64,000 nt of DNA from Sulfurospirillum sp. UBA4058 (GTDB taxonomy: Bacteria > Campylobacterota > Campylobacteria > Campylobacterales > Sulfurospirillaceae): NCBI GenBank assembly GCA_002382085.1, contig DFZK01000012.1, positions 124,001 through 188,000 on the forward strand. Direction: 5' to 3'. The notes under the pieces are model-generated. The model did no database searches, was not told the origin of the DNA, and saw only the letters and a list, made by a program, of their open reading frames with translations. This document shows positions 9,826 through 17,910 of the stretch, one piece after another. The stretch's first letter is position 1, and each line of letters starts with the position of its first letter. A program made the translations under genes and the position numbers.

Positions 9826-10845
9826 GTGTTTTTGGACTCGCGTTATACGCTTCCGACTTTTGTAACGCTCGCTTTCGTGACGAGTATTTGTCTGCTTTTT
9901 TACGATTCTTTAGAGCTGATCAATATTGCGTTGATTCATTTCATTCCGATTATCGTCATTGCGCTGGAGGGCAACTATGCCCGCACGACGTTGGTTGCGT
10001 CTTTGAGCGTTTTACTGTTTAATTATCTCTACGTTCCGCCCGTATTTACGTTTAACGTCTACGACATTATTCATGTTTGGACGTTTGGTATCTTTCTCTT
10101 TTTCGGATACGTCATTACGTGGCAAGCCAAAAAAATTAAACGAAACGAGATGAAAGAGATTTTGCTCAACACGATTTCACACGATCTCAAAACGCCTTTA
10201 TCTTCGATTTTAGGCTCGATTACCCTCCTCTTGGAAGATCAGAAATTAAGCCCTGAGACGCAAAGAACGCTCCTCAACGACATCAAAAACAGTTCCGATA
10301 AGATGAATCGCCTCATCAATAACCTTTTAGACAATGCCAGACTGAAAGATAAAAAGCTCGAACTCAAAATGGAATGGTGCGACCTTGAAGATTTGCTCGG
10401 CGTTGCGCTTAAAGACTTTGACGATGCGCATATCAAACGTTCGTTGCACATTTTTATCGATCCGACGCTACCGCTTTACTGGGGCGATTACAACCTTTTG
10501 GGAAGACTTTTTGCCAATCTTTTGGATAACGCTTTTAAATATTCGAACCAAAACAAACAAATTTACATCAAACTCAAACAAGAAGACGATCGGATTCGCA
10601 TCCTTTTTTTCAACGAAAGCAACCCTCTCAATGAACGGACGCTTGAGACGATTTTCGATAAATTTTACCGTGCCGAGGACAATCAAGAAATTTCAGGAAG
10701 CGGTATCGGTCTGTTTATTTGCCAAAGTATCGTCCAAGCGCATCGCGGGGAGATTAGAGCATACAATAAAGACAACGGTATCTGCTTTGAAATTACCCTA
10801 CCGATTCTCAAATACCCGACACAACTGCATAACGAGGCGGAATAA
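9826..10845 (+). CDS. Short KdpD-like sensor histidine kinase (DUF4118-HisKA-HATPase)
   Basis: A 339-residue kinase equal to the C-terminal half of KdpD: four closely packed membrane helices (about residues 8-100, the DUF4118 module), H-box NTISHDLKTP with His119, then the ATPase domain with NLLDNAFKYS and GSGIGLFI. The N-terminal KdpD and Usp domains that occupy the first roughly 400 residues of E. coli KdpD are absent. The start is GTG at 9826 with AGAGGAG five bases upstream; the ATG two bases earlier opens only a 13-codon frame. The stop overlaps the next gene as TAATG. The operon continues with a regulator and a Trk/Ktr potassium transporter and contains no kdpFABC, so it probably controls constitutive-type K+ uptake. 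Confidence 0.92.
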   Translation: MFLDSRYTLPTFVTLAFVTSICLLFYDSLELINIALIHFIPIIVIALEGNYARTTLVASLSVLLFNYLYVPPVFTFNVYDIIHVWTFGIFLFFGYVITWQAKKIKRNEMKEILLNTISHDLKTPLSSILGSITLLLEDQKLSPETQRTLLNDIKNSSDKMNRLINNLLDNARLKDKKLELKMEWCDLEDLLGVALKDFDDAHIKRSLHIFIDPTLPLYWGDYNLLGRLFANLLDNAFKYSNQNKQIYIKLKQEDDRIRILFFNESNPLNERTLETIFDKFYRAEDNQEISGSGIGLFICQSIVQAHRGEIRAYNKDNGICFEITLPILKYPTQLHNEAE

Positions 10846-11546
10846 TGGCGGCAGAATTCATCTTAATCGTCGAAGACGACGAAGCTATTGCGAAGCTTTT
10901 AACGATTTCGCTCCAAGAATACGGTTTTAAAAGCAAACACGCCCATGATCTGGCTTCCGCCAAACGCGACGTTTTGAGCCTCAATCCTCTTTTGGTTATT
11001 TTGGATTTAGGGCTGCCTGACGGTGACGGAAAACACCTCATCGCCAAAATACGCAAACAAAGCAAAACGCCGATCATCGTTCTCTCGGCGCGAAGCGACG
11101 AAAAAGAGATTATCGCGGCATTGGATTTGGGTGCGGACGACTATGTGACGAAGCCTTTTTCCACCAGCGAACTTTTGGCGCGTATTCGCTCCACGTTGCG
11201 TCGTATTCATCCCGAACCGCCGCATGCGATTCTTACATGTAAAGAATTAACGATCGATTTTAATCAAAAAGAGGTCACGCTTCGAGGAAGCCTGCTCAAA
11301 CTCACGCCGACCGAATACGCTCTGCTTTCTTATATGATGAAAAATGCCGACAAAGTGCTACCGCATCGTCAAATTTTAAAAGAAGTCTGGGGTGTGGGCT
11401 ACCAAAACGAGATGCAATACCTTCGAACGTATATCAACTCTCTACGCAAAAAAATCGAACAAAATTCGACCTATCCCGAATATATATCGACCGAATCGAG
11501 TATCGGATACCGATTTTCAAGCCACGCCGCAAAGGAGCCCGAATGA
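10845..11546 (+). CDS. KdpE-like OmpR-family response regulator
   Basis: A 233-residue regulator. The receiver has the acidic pocket VEDDEA, the phosphoacceptor Asp54 in VILDLGLPDGDG and the conserved lysine in YVTKPFS. The winged-helix DNA-binding domain (about 130-228) ends in STESSIGYRF. It overlaps both neighbours (TAATG in front, ATGA behind), so its stoichiometry to the kinase and transporter is fixed by translational coupling. The closest functional guess is KdpE, with the trk/ktr genes in the same operon as the likely target. No palindromic or repeated operator is obvious upstream of the kinase gene. Confidence 0.93.
   Translation: MAAEFILIVEDDEAIAKLLTISLQEYGFKSKHAHDLASAKRDVLSLNPLLVILDLGLPDGDGKHLIAKIRKQSKTPIIVLSARSDEKEIIAALDLGADDYVTKPFSTSELLARIRSTLRRIHPEPPHAILTCKELTIDFNQKEVTLRGSLLKLTPTEYALLSYMMKNADKVLPHRQILKEVWGVGYQNEMQYLRTYINSLRKKIEQNSTYPEYISTESSIGYRFSSHAAKEPE
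11233..11242. repeat. Dispersed palindrome TTACATGTAA
   Basis: Exact 10-bp core inside the KdpE-like gene; the gene reads L-T-C-K here. The 3' side extends with A, the 5' side with C. Confidence 0.88.
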
Positions 11547-12874
11547 ATCAAAAGACGCTTAAAATCATCTTTTTAAGCTACCTCTTGGTTGTTTTAGCCG
11601 GTGCGATCATTTTGATGCTCCCGTTCGCACACCACGGAAAGCTCGCTTTTATCGATGCACTTTTTACGGCGACGTCCGCAACATGTGTGACGGGATTGGT
11701 TGTTAAAATAACGCCCGAAAGTTATAGTATCTTCGGGCAAGCAATTTTGGTGCTTTTAATGCAAATCGGAGGCGTGGGATACATGAGTATCGTCTCGCTT
11801 TTTTATCTTTTTATGAGAAAAAGCCTTAATATCCACGAAAAAAACGTCGCGAAAGAGTCGCTCAACTATGCGACCAACCACGATATTCCTATCTTTTTAC
11901 GAAAAGTGTTTCTCTTTACGTTCATTATCGAACTTGCGGGAACGCTTATTTTAGCATTGCGTTTTTCGGCGCATATGTCGATTCCGCAGGCCTTATGGCA
12001 AGGATTTTTTCACAGCGTCGCGGCATTTAACAATGCCGGTTTTTCACTTTTTAGAGACAATCTTATGGGCTACCAAACCGACGCGACGATTCTACTCACG
12101 ATCGGAACGCTTGTTATTTTAGGAGGGCTTGGCTACTTGGTGTTGGTCGAGCTTCACGCGAAACTCATGCATCAACGTTTTATGCTTTCCGCCCATACCA
12201 AAATCACGTTGGTCGGTACGGTGCTTTTAGTTCTTTCGGGAATGCTTCTTTTAGGAGCGATCGAATGGAACAACTCAGGCTTTTTCGGTCATCTTTCGCT
12301 CGAACATCGCTTTTTAAACAGCTTTTTTCTCTCCATCAACTTTCGAACTTCGGGCTTTAACAGTTTGGATTTATCGCAATTAAGCGATACGTCGCTTTTT
12401 TGCTCCACAATCTTTATGATGATCGGAGGCGGCGCGGGAAGTACGGCGGGCGGTATCAAAATCACGACCGTCGCCGTTTTGATTATCGCAACGTTGCATA
12501 CGATCAAAATCAGCAACCAACCTCCGCATGCGTTTAAACGCACGATCTCTTCCGAAGTGATTCACCGCTCTTCGGCAATCATTTTCGTTGCTTCGTTTAT
12601 CGTCATTGCCGCGACCGTTTTATTGGTGCAAACCCAACACAGTGCTTTTTTACCGACCCTTTTTGAAGTCGTTTCCGCATTTTGTACCGTAGGCGTATCG
12701 GTCGGAAACGGAGACGTCTTGAGCCTTTCGCAAACCTTTGATCTTGTCGGAAAATCTCTGATCATCGCATTGATGCTCATCGGTCGTATGGGTATTTTTG
12801 CCGTCGGCTTTTTAATCGTCGGAAAAGAAAAAATTAAACACGTACAGTACCCTGAAGGAAGGATTATTTTATGA
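11543..12874 (+). CDS. Trk/Ktr potassium channel subunit (TrkH/KtrB family)
   Basis: A 443-residue inner-membrane K+ translocator built of four M1-P-M2 repeats. The four selectivity-filter loops are visible with their glycines: ATCVTGL (about 50), FNNAGF (about 172), FRTSGF (about 272) and CTVGVSVG (about 388). A gating-loop-like stretch MIGGGAGSTAGGIK follows the third repeat. The length is closer to KtrB than to E. coli TrkH (483). It overlaps the regulator gene before it and the RCK protein after it by four bases each (ATGA). Confidence 0.95.
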   Translation: MNQKTLKIIFLSYLLVVLAGAIILMLPFAHHGKLAFIDALFTATSATCVTGLVVKITPESYSIFGQAILVLLMQIGGVGYMSIVSLFYLFMRKSLNIHEKNVAKESLNYATNHDIPIFLRKVFLFTFIIELAGTLILALRFSAHMSIPQALWQGFFHSVAAFNNAGFSLFRDNLMGYQTDATILLTIGTLVILGGLGYLVLVELHAKLMHQRFMLSAHTKITLVGTVLLVLSGMLLLGAIEWNNSGFFGHLSLEHRFLNSFFLSINFRTSGFNSLDLSQLSDTSLFCSTIFMMIGGGAGSTAGGIKITTVAVLIIATLHTIKISNQPPHAFKRTISSEVIHRSSAIIFVASFIVIAATVLLVQTQHSAFLPTLFEVVSAFCTVGVSVGNGDVLSLSQTFDLVGKSLIIALMLIGRMGIFAVGFLIVGKEKIKHVQYPEGRIIL

Positions 12875-13536
12875 AAACGTATGCCGTCATCGGATTAGGA
12901 AAATTCGGTTTTCACATCGCCAAAGGCTTGGCGGAACAAGGTATGGACATTATCGCTATCGACAATGATGCGCATAAAATCCAAGATATCAGCGAATTTA
13001 TTGAAGATGCCGTCGTTTTAGACAGTACCGATATTCGCGCCCTCAAAGAAGCCGGCGTCGTCGGACTCGATACGGTTATTATCAGCATCGGCGAAAATAT
13101 CGAGGCAAGTATTTTAACCCTCATGGCACTCAAAGAGTTGGAGAACAAGACGATTATCGCCAAAGCGATCACGTTGACGCACGGGGAAATCTTAGCAAGA
13201 CTCGGAGCGTTTAAAGTGATCTATCCGGAACGGGAATCCGCTAAAAAGCTCGTTGAGAACCTTGTGGGGAACGTCGTTATCGACCAAATCGATTTTAGTA
13301 GTACGATCAAAATCGCTAAACTCATTGCGACGCGTTCGCTCATCGGCAAAACGATCGGCGAAGTCGAAACGGAGTTTGAGAATGAAATCCATCTCATTGC
13401 TTGTAAAACACGCGATAATTGGCAGTTCGGACTTGAAAAGAGTTACAAAATCCGCGAAGGCGATATGCTGTCGTTCATCGGGAAAAAAGCGTTTATCGAA
13501 AAGCTAAGAAGCTTAGCGAAACATGAAAGTGCATAA
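12871..13536 (+). CDS. Potassium channel gating subunit (TrkA/KtrA, RCK domains)
   Basis: A 221-residue cytoplasmic protein with one RCK_N Rossmann domain (VIGLGKFGFHIAKGL, acidic end of strand 2 in AIDND) and one RCK_C domain (about 140-215). It binds nucleotides and gates the TrkH/KtrB channel encoded immediately upstream (ATGA overlap). The single RCK unit is KtrA-like, since E. coli TrkA has two. It is the last gene of the potassium operon; no strong terminator hairpin follows. Confidence 0.94.
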   Translation: MKTYAVIGLGKFGFHIAKGLAEQGMDIIAIDNDAHKIQDISEFIEDAVVLDSTDIRALKEAGVVGLDTVIISIGENIEASILTLMALKELENKTIIAKAITLTHGEILARLGAFKVIYPERESAKKLVENLVGNVVIDQIDFSSTIKIAKLIATRSLIGKTIGEVETEFENEIHLIACKTRDNWQFGLEKSYKIREGDMLSFIGKKAFIEKLRSLAKHESA

Positions 13537-13628
13537 CTCGAACGGTTTTTTTAGTTGCGATACGGCATAAACGACGTATACTTCAACAAAGCACTGCCCA
13601 AATTTTCATCATACTTGAAGGAGCGACG

Positions 13629-13994
13629 ATGGATCTCATACTTTTATCTCCCGAAGAAGAACGCGTCATCGTTCATAAAGGCACGGAGATGCCGTATTCG
13701 GGTCTATACAACGATTTTGACGAAGAGGGGATTTATCTATGCAAACGTTGCCGGACACCGCTTTTTCGCTCTAACGATAAGTTTCATTCCGGTTGCGGTT
13801 GGCCAAGTTTCGACGATGAAATTCCCCATGCGATCAAGCGCGAAAAAGATCGCGACGGTAGGCGCACGGAAATCCTCTGCAATGCGTGTGGAGCGCATTT
13901 GGGGCATGTTTTTGAAGGAGAAGGATTTACGCCGAAAAATACGCGCCATTGCGTCAATTCGATCGCACTCGTCTTTCGAGCCGAAAAGAAGTAG
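13629..13994 (+). CDS. msrB: Peptide-methionine (R)-S-oxide reductase
   Basis: A 121-residue MsrB that repairs methionine-R-sulfoxide in proteins. Two CxxC pairs (CKRC and CNAC) bind the structural zinc, GCGWPSF is the substrate loop, and the catalytic cysteine is in RHCVNS. No signal peptide is present, so it is cytoplasmic. RBS AAGGAG lies five bases before the ATG and a TATACT -10 candidate is at 13577-13582, so it seems to be transcribed alone. There is no fused MsrA domain. Confidence 0.96.
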   Translation: MDLILLSPEEERVIVHKGTEMPYSGLYNDFDEEGIYLCKRCRTPLFRSNDKFHSGCGWPSFDDEIPHAIKREKDRDGRRTEILCNACGAHLGHVFEGEGFTPKNTRHCVNSIALVFRAEKK

Positions 13995-14008
13995 TATCCG
14001 GTTTATGC

Positions 14009-14014
14009 TATAAT
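14009..14014 (+). promoter_or_regulatory. TATAAT -10 element upstream of leader ORF and CNNM gene
   Basis: TATAAT in the context TATGCTATAATAC, about 34 bases before the leader ORF start. As is usual for this phylum there is no clear -35 box. It would drive the leader ORF and the CNNM/CorB gene. Confidence 0.6.
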
Positions 14015-14047
14015 ACTTCCATCAATTATTTCATAAAGGAATTTCGT

Positions 14048-14110
14048 ATGACCCCAAGCGACCCGGACTCGTGTAGCTTAACGTTTTTTGTTCTAGGAGC
14101 AATCCTATGA
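14048..14110 (+). CDS. 20-codon leader ORF coupled to the CNNM-type gene
   Basis: ATG at 14048 opens MTPSDPDSCSLTFFVLGAIL, ending with TGA at 14108-14110, which overlaps the ATG of the next gene (ATGA). It has its own good RBS (AAAGGA, seven bases upstream). The final ten residues are hydrophobic. The tight overlap and RBS argue that it is translated and couples translation of the downstream membrane protein. Whether the peptide acts itself is unknown; it could equally be a decayed start of an earlier, longer gene. Confidence 0.5.
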   Translation: MTPSDPDSCSLTFFVLGAIL

Positions 14111-15183
14111 CGCTACTGATTGTTTATCTCTCCCTTGCTCTTTTCATCTCCTTTCTTTGCTCCGTCCTTGAAGCGGTACTGCTCTCAAGCACCAACTCTT
14201 ATATCGAGACGCTTCCTAAAGAGACTAACGAAAATGCTATTTCGTTGCTCAAAGAGCTTAAAAACAATATCGATAAGCCTATCTCATCGATTTTAACGTT
14301 CAATACGTTTGCCCATACGATGGGTGCGGCCGGCGTAGGAGCGCAAGCACAAATTTTATTCGGAGAAGAGTGGCAAACGGCGGTTGCTTTTGTCGTCACG
14401 TTACTGATTTTATACGTTTCCGAAATTATCCCTAAAACTTTCGGTGCTTTGTATTGGAAGAAATTGCTCATTCCTTCCGCTTACATGATTTCATTTTTGA
14501 TCACGATTACGGCACCGTTTACGTGGGTTTCTTCGCTTTTAACCAACTATATTTCGCGCAATAAAAAACATCAAAGCAACTATTCACGTGACGAAATTAT
14601 GGCGGTCGTCGCCATGGGCGAAAAAGAGGGATCGATATTGAGTAAAGAGAGCGATCTCATCGAAAACCTTTTAAAACTCAAAAACATTAAAGCCAAAGAC
14701 ATTATGACGCCAAGAAGCGTCGTATTTGCACTTCCGGCAACAACGACGATTGAAGATGCCATCGAAGACGATCGTATGTACATTCACTCGCGCATTCCCA
14801 TCTTCGGCGAAACGCTTGACGATGTCGTGGGTATCGTCTTTAACCAACGTATTTTGGAAGAGAGCGTAGAAGACCACGACTCGATGACCTTGGAACAAAT
14901 CTCGTATGAAGTACATATGGTTTCCGAAAATTTACCCGTACCCAATCTCATCGACCAATTCGTCAAACGAAAAACCCACCTTTTCGTGGTGTTCGATAGT
15001 TACGGTCAAACCGCGGGCGTCGTGACGCTTGAAGATGCGATCGAAACGCTTTTAGGCGTTGAAATCGTGGATGAAATGGATGAAGTCGAAGATATGCAGC
15101 TTTTTGCCAAAGATCGAAGTAAGAAGTTTCAAGACCGTATGAAAGTCGAGCGTAAAAAACTCGAAAAAGCCAAAGTCGGCTAA
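14107..15183 (+). CDS. CNNM/CorB-type membrane protein (DUF21 + CBS pair)
   Basis: A 358-residue inner-membrane protein of the CNNM/CorB (hemolysin-related) family, associated with Mg2+ or other divalent-cation efflux. The DUF21 module (about residues 1-165) has three or four helices with EIIPKTFGALYW near its end. A cytoplasmic linker leads to two CBS motifs (MTPRSVVFALPATTT; VVFDSYGQTAGVVTLEDAIE, about 195-320). The C-terminal CorC_HlyC domain typical of longer paralogues is missing; the protein ends in a charged helix. Translation is coupled to the 20-codon leader ORF. Confidence 0.9.
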   Translation: MTLLIVYLSLALFISFLCSVLEAVLLSSTNSYIETLPKETNENAISLLKELKNNIDKPISSILTFNTFAHTMGAAGVGAQAQILFGEEWQTAVAFVVTLLILYVSEIIPKTFGALYWKKLLIPSAYMISFLITITAPFTWVSSLLTNYISRNKKHQSNYSRDEIMAVVAMGEKEGSILSKESDLIENLLKLKNIKAKDIMTPRSVVFALPATTTIEDAIEDDRMYIHSRIPIFGETLDDVVGIVFNQRILEESVEDHDSMTLEQISYEVHMVSENLPVPNLIDQFVKRKTHLFVVFDSYGQTAGVVTLEDAIETLLGVEIVDEMDEVEDMQLFAKDRSKKFQDRMKVERKKLEKAKVG

Positions 15184-15185
15184 AC

Positions 15186-15209
15186 AAAGAGGTTTTTAAA
15201 AACCTCTTT
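15186..15209. terminator. Bidirectional terminator between convergent genes
   Basis: A perfect 24-bp inverted repeat with arms AAAGAGGTTTTT and AAAAACCTCTTT. It begins two bases after the CNNM stop and overlaps the stop codon and last codons of the leftward histidine phosphatase gene. T-runs on both strands make it usable in both directions. Confidence 0.8.
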
Positions 15210-15774
15210 CGTACCGCCACGTTCCATGATGCCTCGTTAAACGATTGACGCAGGCATAAGGTTGATCGATACGCATCATTTCTTGAATCGGAAGGTTCAA
15301 AAGACGTGAAAGCAAAACACGGTTCACTCCCGCATGCGCAACGATGATCACGCACGAATGAATCGCTTCACACGTAATGGTATCGAAAGCTTCTTGTACA
15401 CGCTTTGCAACGCTATGAAAACTCTCTCCCTCAGGCGGCGTAAAATACTCTAAATCCGCCCCTCTTTGCGCATACGATTCCGGATCGCTCAATCGAATTT
15501 CCGCCATCGTTTTATTTTCCCACGCTCCCATATCGATCTCACGCAACGCTTCGACGATACGATACTCTTGCGAAATAATGTGCGCCGTTTTAACGCAACG
15601 TTTTAGAGGACTGGTATACACGGCGTCAAAAGGAACGGATTGAAACGCTTCGCGTAAAGCATAGGCTTGTTCGATACCTAAAGCATCGAGTCCAAGGTCG
15701 GTTTGCCCTAAATAGCGCTTTTCGCCTCCGTTATCGATATGCCCGTGACGCAACAGATACACCGTATCAACCAT
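15196..15774 (-). CDS. Histidine phosphatase family protein (CobC/phosphoglycerate-mutase-like)
   Basis: About 192 residues with the catalytic RHG motif (YLLRHGHIDNGG) at the N-terminus, the conserved second arginine in SPLKRCVKTA, the acidic EIDMGAWENKT and the second histidine in VAHAGVNR. It dephosphorylates a small molecule; CobC (alpha-ribazole phosphatase) is one relative, but there are no cobalamin genes nearby. I chose ATG at 15774 over TTG at 15780 because AAGG sits nine bases before the ATG. It overlaps the end of the nucleotidyltransferase gene and is the last gene of the Mo-hydroxylase cluster, so a phosphorylated cofactor or substrate intermediate of that pathway is the likely target. 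Confidence 0.88.
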   Translation of the reverse strand: MVDTVYLLRHGHIDNGGEKRYLGQTDLGLDALGIEQAYALREAFQSVPFDAVYTSPLKRCVKTAHIISQEYRIVEALREIDMGAWENKTMAEIRLSDPESYAQRGADLEYFTPPEGESFHSVAKRVQEAFDTITCEAIHSCVIIVAHAGVNRVLLSRLLNLPIQEMMRIDQPYACVNRLTRHHGTWRYERGF

Positions 15775-16873
15775 ACGCAAAAGCCTTACATGTACAATTT
15801 TCGATCTTGGCGATAATCATTTTAACGGCTTCCAAGCGTTGAGCGATAGCGCGTTGTGCTTCAAGGTTTCCTTCGCACTTTTTCAACGCCTTTTCAAAAC
15901 GTTTTTCATACCCGCACACTTCCGTTTCGCACACCAGTTTATCGGCTAAAAATAATAACTCGTTTGCATTTAAAGGCGCATGAGGATCTACCGTAATATC
16001 CATATGCGTCTCAATCATATCGCCGATCGATGCGTAACCCATCGCGCACAGTTTATCCGCACCGACTTTGGCATGGTTCTTTTCGTGGCGTGCGATATCG
16101 TGTAAATAAGCCGCCGCCAAAAGCGCATTTTTATCAACGATGAGATGGCACATAGAGATTTCGTTCAAGAGTGCCAACACCGTTTTACCCACCGCTTCGC
16201 AATGTTTGATAACGGGTTCGGGAACGTCGTTTAAACGCATGATCGCCAAGCACTCCTCTTTGGTCGGAACATTCATCGCATCGTAACGTAAAAGAGCAAA
16301 ATAATCCTCTTTTGCGTCCATATCCATCAAAATCGATTGGTCGCATACGTCTACATGTAAAGCATCATCTTCCAGCGTTTCCAAAACTTTTTTCAATCCG
16401 CCCTCACCGTTACCGGAGAGGATGGTGTTTTTGTACCTCATATCGATCAACGGCGGATGCCCTTTGCGTCCTAAAAAAACCGGATAGACGACCCCTTTTT
16501 TCTCGCGCGCGTACGCCTCGTATAAACGCTCGAGCGTTTGCGTTTTAATGAGCGGAATATCCACGGGATTCATGTAAAACGCTTCTATGGTTTCGTCCAT
16601 CGCGCTAATGCCCTTTTGAATCGAGCTAAACATCCCTTGATCGAACGCCTCGTTGTAGACGATACGAACGTTATAGCCCCGAAGCGTCGCGATAATCTCT
16701 TCTTTTAAATACCCTACGACCACGTAAATATGTTCGATCCCGCATGCTTCGTATGTTTGAACAAGCTTCTTAATCGCATTGGTTTTTTCAAAAGAGAGCA
16801 AGGGCTTGAAATCGTGCATTCTCGAAGAGTAGCCCGCCGCGATAATTAAAGCGGCAACGGTATCTTTTGCCAT
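15767..16873 (-). CDS. MocA-type molybdopterin cytidylyltransferase-like protein fused to an HD domain
   Basis: A 368-residue fusion. The N-terminal about 195 residues are an NTP-transferase domain of the MobA/MocA group: AALIIAAGYSSRM binds the nucleotide, followed by K in DFKPLL and NPVDIPLI. MocA uses CTP to make molybdopterin cytosine dinucleotide, the cofactor form of Mop-type hydroxylases. The C-terminal half carries an HD phosphohydrolase core, YLHDIARHEKNHAKVGA (about 255-280). The product of the HD domain's reaction is unknown. From memory this matches the DVU_1551 family. It starts two bases after the XdhC stop. The fusion of nucleotide transfer and hydrolysis in one chain is notable. 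Confidence 0.9.
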   Translation of the reverse strand: MAKDTVAALIIAAGYSSRMHDFKPLLSFEKTNAIKKLVQTYEACGIEHIYVVVGYLKEEIIATLRGYNVRIVYNEAFDQGMFSSIQKGISAMDETIEAFYMNPVDIPLIKTQTLERLYEAYAREKKGVVYPVFLGRKGHPPLIDMRYKNTILSGNGEGGLKKVLETLEDDALHVDVCDQSILMDMDAKEDYFALLRYDAMNVPTKEECLAIMRLNDVPEPVIKHCEAVGKTVLALLNEISMCHLIVDKNALLAAAYLHDIARHEKNHAKVGADKLCAMGYASIGDMIETHMDITVDPHAPLNANELLFLADKLVCETEVCGYEKRFEKALKKCEGNLEAQRAIAQRLEAVKMIIAKIENCTCKAFAYG

Positions 16874-16875
16874 CG

Positions 16876-17910
16876 TTATGCCCTCTTAACCTGCGTTAAT
16901 TCGGCAACGATACTGATTGCGATCTCTTCGGGCGTTTGCGCATTGATACTTACGCCGATCGGGCAATATACCTCATCGAGTTCGCGTTGCGAAAAGCCTT
17001 CGTGCAAGAGCAAGTCGTACACGTAATTGCGCTTGGTTTTACTTCCGATCATACCGATATACTTCGCATTCATACGTAAAGCTTGTTCGAGCACGACTTT
17101 ATCGACGCCGCGGGTCACGATCACGATGTAACTGTTAGGTGGAATGCCCACCGTTTGCGCCAAATTTTCATAACTTGATGGAACGACGTGAATCTCATCG
17201 GCATTGGGAAAGCGTTCTTTGTTCGCAAAGGCTTCCCTATCGTCCAGCACGACGGTGTAAAAACCCAAACTTTTGGAAAGCATCGCGATTTGTTGGGAAA
17301 CATGCCCCGCACCGATAATGTAAAGCCTCTCCGTCGCGTAAAAAGGTTCGATCATATAGCGGTTTTTGCCGACGTAAAGGTGAAATTTAATACGGTAAAA
17401 TTTTTCGCGTAGCTCCTTGACGATGCTTTGCACTTCGTGATCGTCCGTGCCGAAAAGATCGTTTTGCGTGCATATCCATTTATGCTTTCCGCCGATGCGC
17501 TTACTGCTTTGCGTAATATTCGTAATCATGATAAAATCGATACCCGAAGCCTTCAACTCTTGGGCTTTATGGTAGATATTGAACTGCGGAATATCCAACG
17601 CGTCGATATGTTCTAAAAGCACGCTGACTTCACCGCCGCACACCATACCGGCGGCTTTTGCGTCTTCATCGGTTAGTTCGATATCTTCGATGGCACTGCG
17701 CTTGCTTTGAAAAATCTCGGGTGCCAATCGTATCGCCATGGCTTCGAGCGTTCCTCCGCCTATCGTCCCTTCAATGGAGGAATCTTTGCGAATGACCATC
17801 TTGGTGCCCTCTTCTCTCGGTGCCGATCCGCTTTTGTGTAAAATGGTTGCCGTCACGATCTCATGCTGTTCGTTTAAGCTCTCTATTATATGTTCGACGA
17901 TCGTTTTCAT
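16876..17910 (-). CDS. XdhC/CoxI-family molybdenum cofactor insertion protein
   Basis: About 344 residues. The N-terminal XdhC_CoxI domain shows SGSAPREEGTKM, GTIGGGTLEA and the conserved cysteine in GMVCGGEV. The C-terminal Rossmann domain has YIIGAGHVSQQIA and TRGVDKVV...MIGSKTKR. XdhC proteins hold the sulfurated Mo cofactor and pass it to xanthine-dehydrogenase-type enzymes, so the client here is the Mop gene of this cluster. The start is ATG at 17910 because it overlaps the previous stop (ATGA) and has GGAG upstream; the Met seven codons earlier has no RBS. Confidence 0.92.
   Translation of the reverse strand: MKTIVEHIIESLNEQHEIVTATILHKSGSAPREEGTKMVIRKDSSIEGTIGGGTLEAMAIRLAPEIFQSKRSAIEDIELTDEDAKAAGMVCGGEVSVLLEHIDALDIPQFNIYHKAQELKASGIDFIMITNITQSSKRIGGKHKWICTQNDLFGTDDHEVQSIVKELREKFYRIKFHLYVGKNRYMIEPFYATERLYIIGAGHVSQQIAMLSKSLGFYTVVLDDREAFANKERFPNADEIHVVPSSYENLAQTVGIPPNSYIVIVTRGVDKVVLEQALRMNAKYIGMIGSKTKRNYVYDLLLHEGFSQRELDEVYCPIGVSINAQTPEEIAISIVAELTQVKRA

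Noticed and set aside
10385..10930. 181-codon ORF spanning the kinase-regulator junction
   Set aside because: Both overlapped genes are clear two-component proteins joined by TAATG; the frame is a shadow.
13555..14013. 152-codon rightward ORF overlapping msrB
   Set aside because: Different frame of the same strand; msrB has a good RBS and complete catalytic motifs, this frame has neither.
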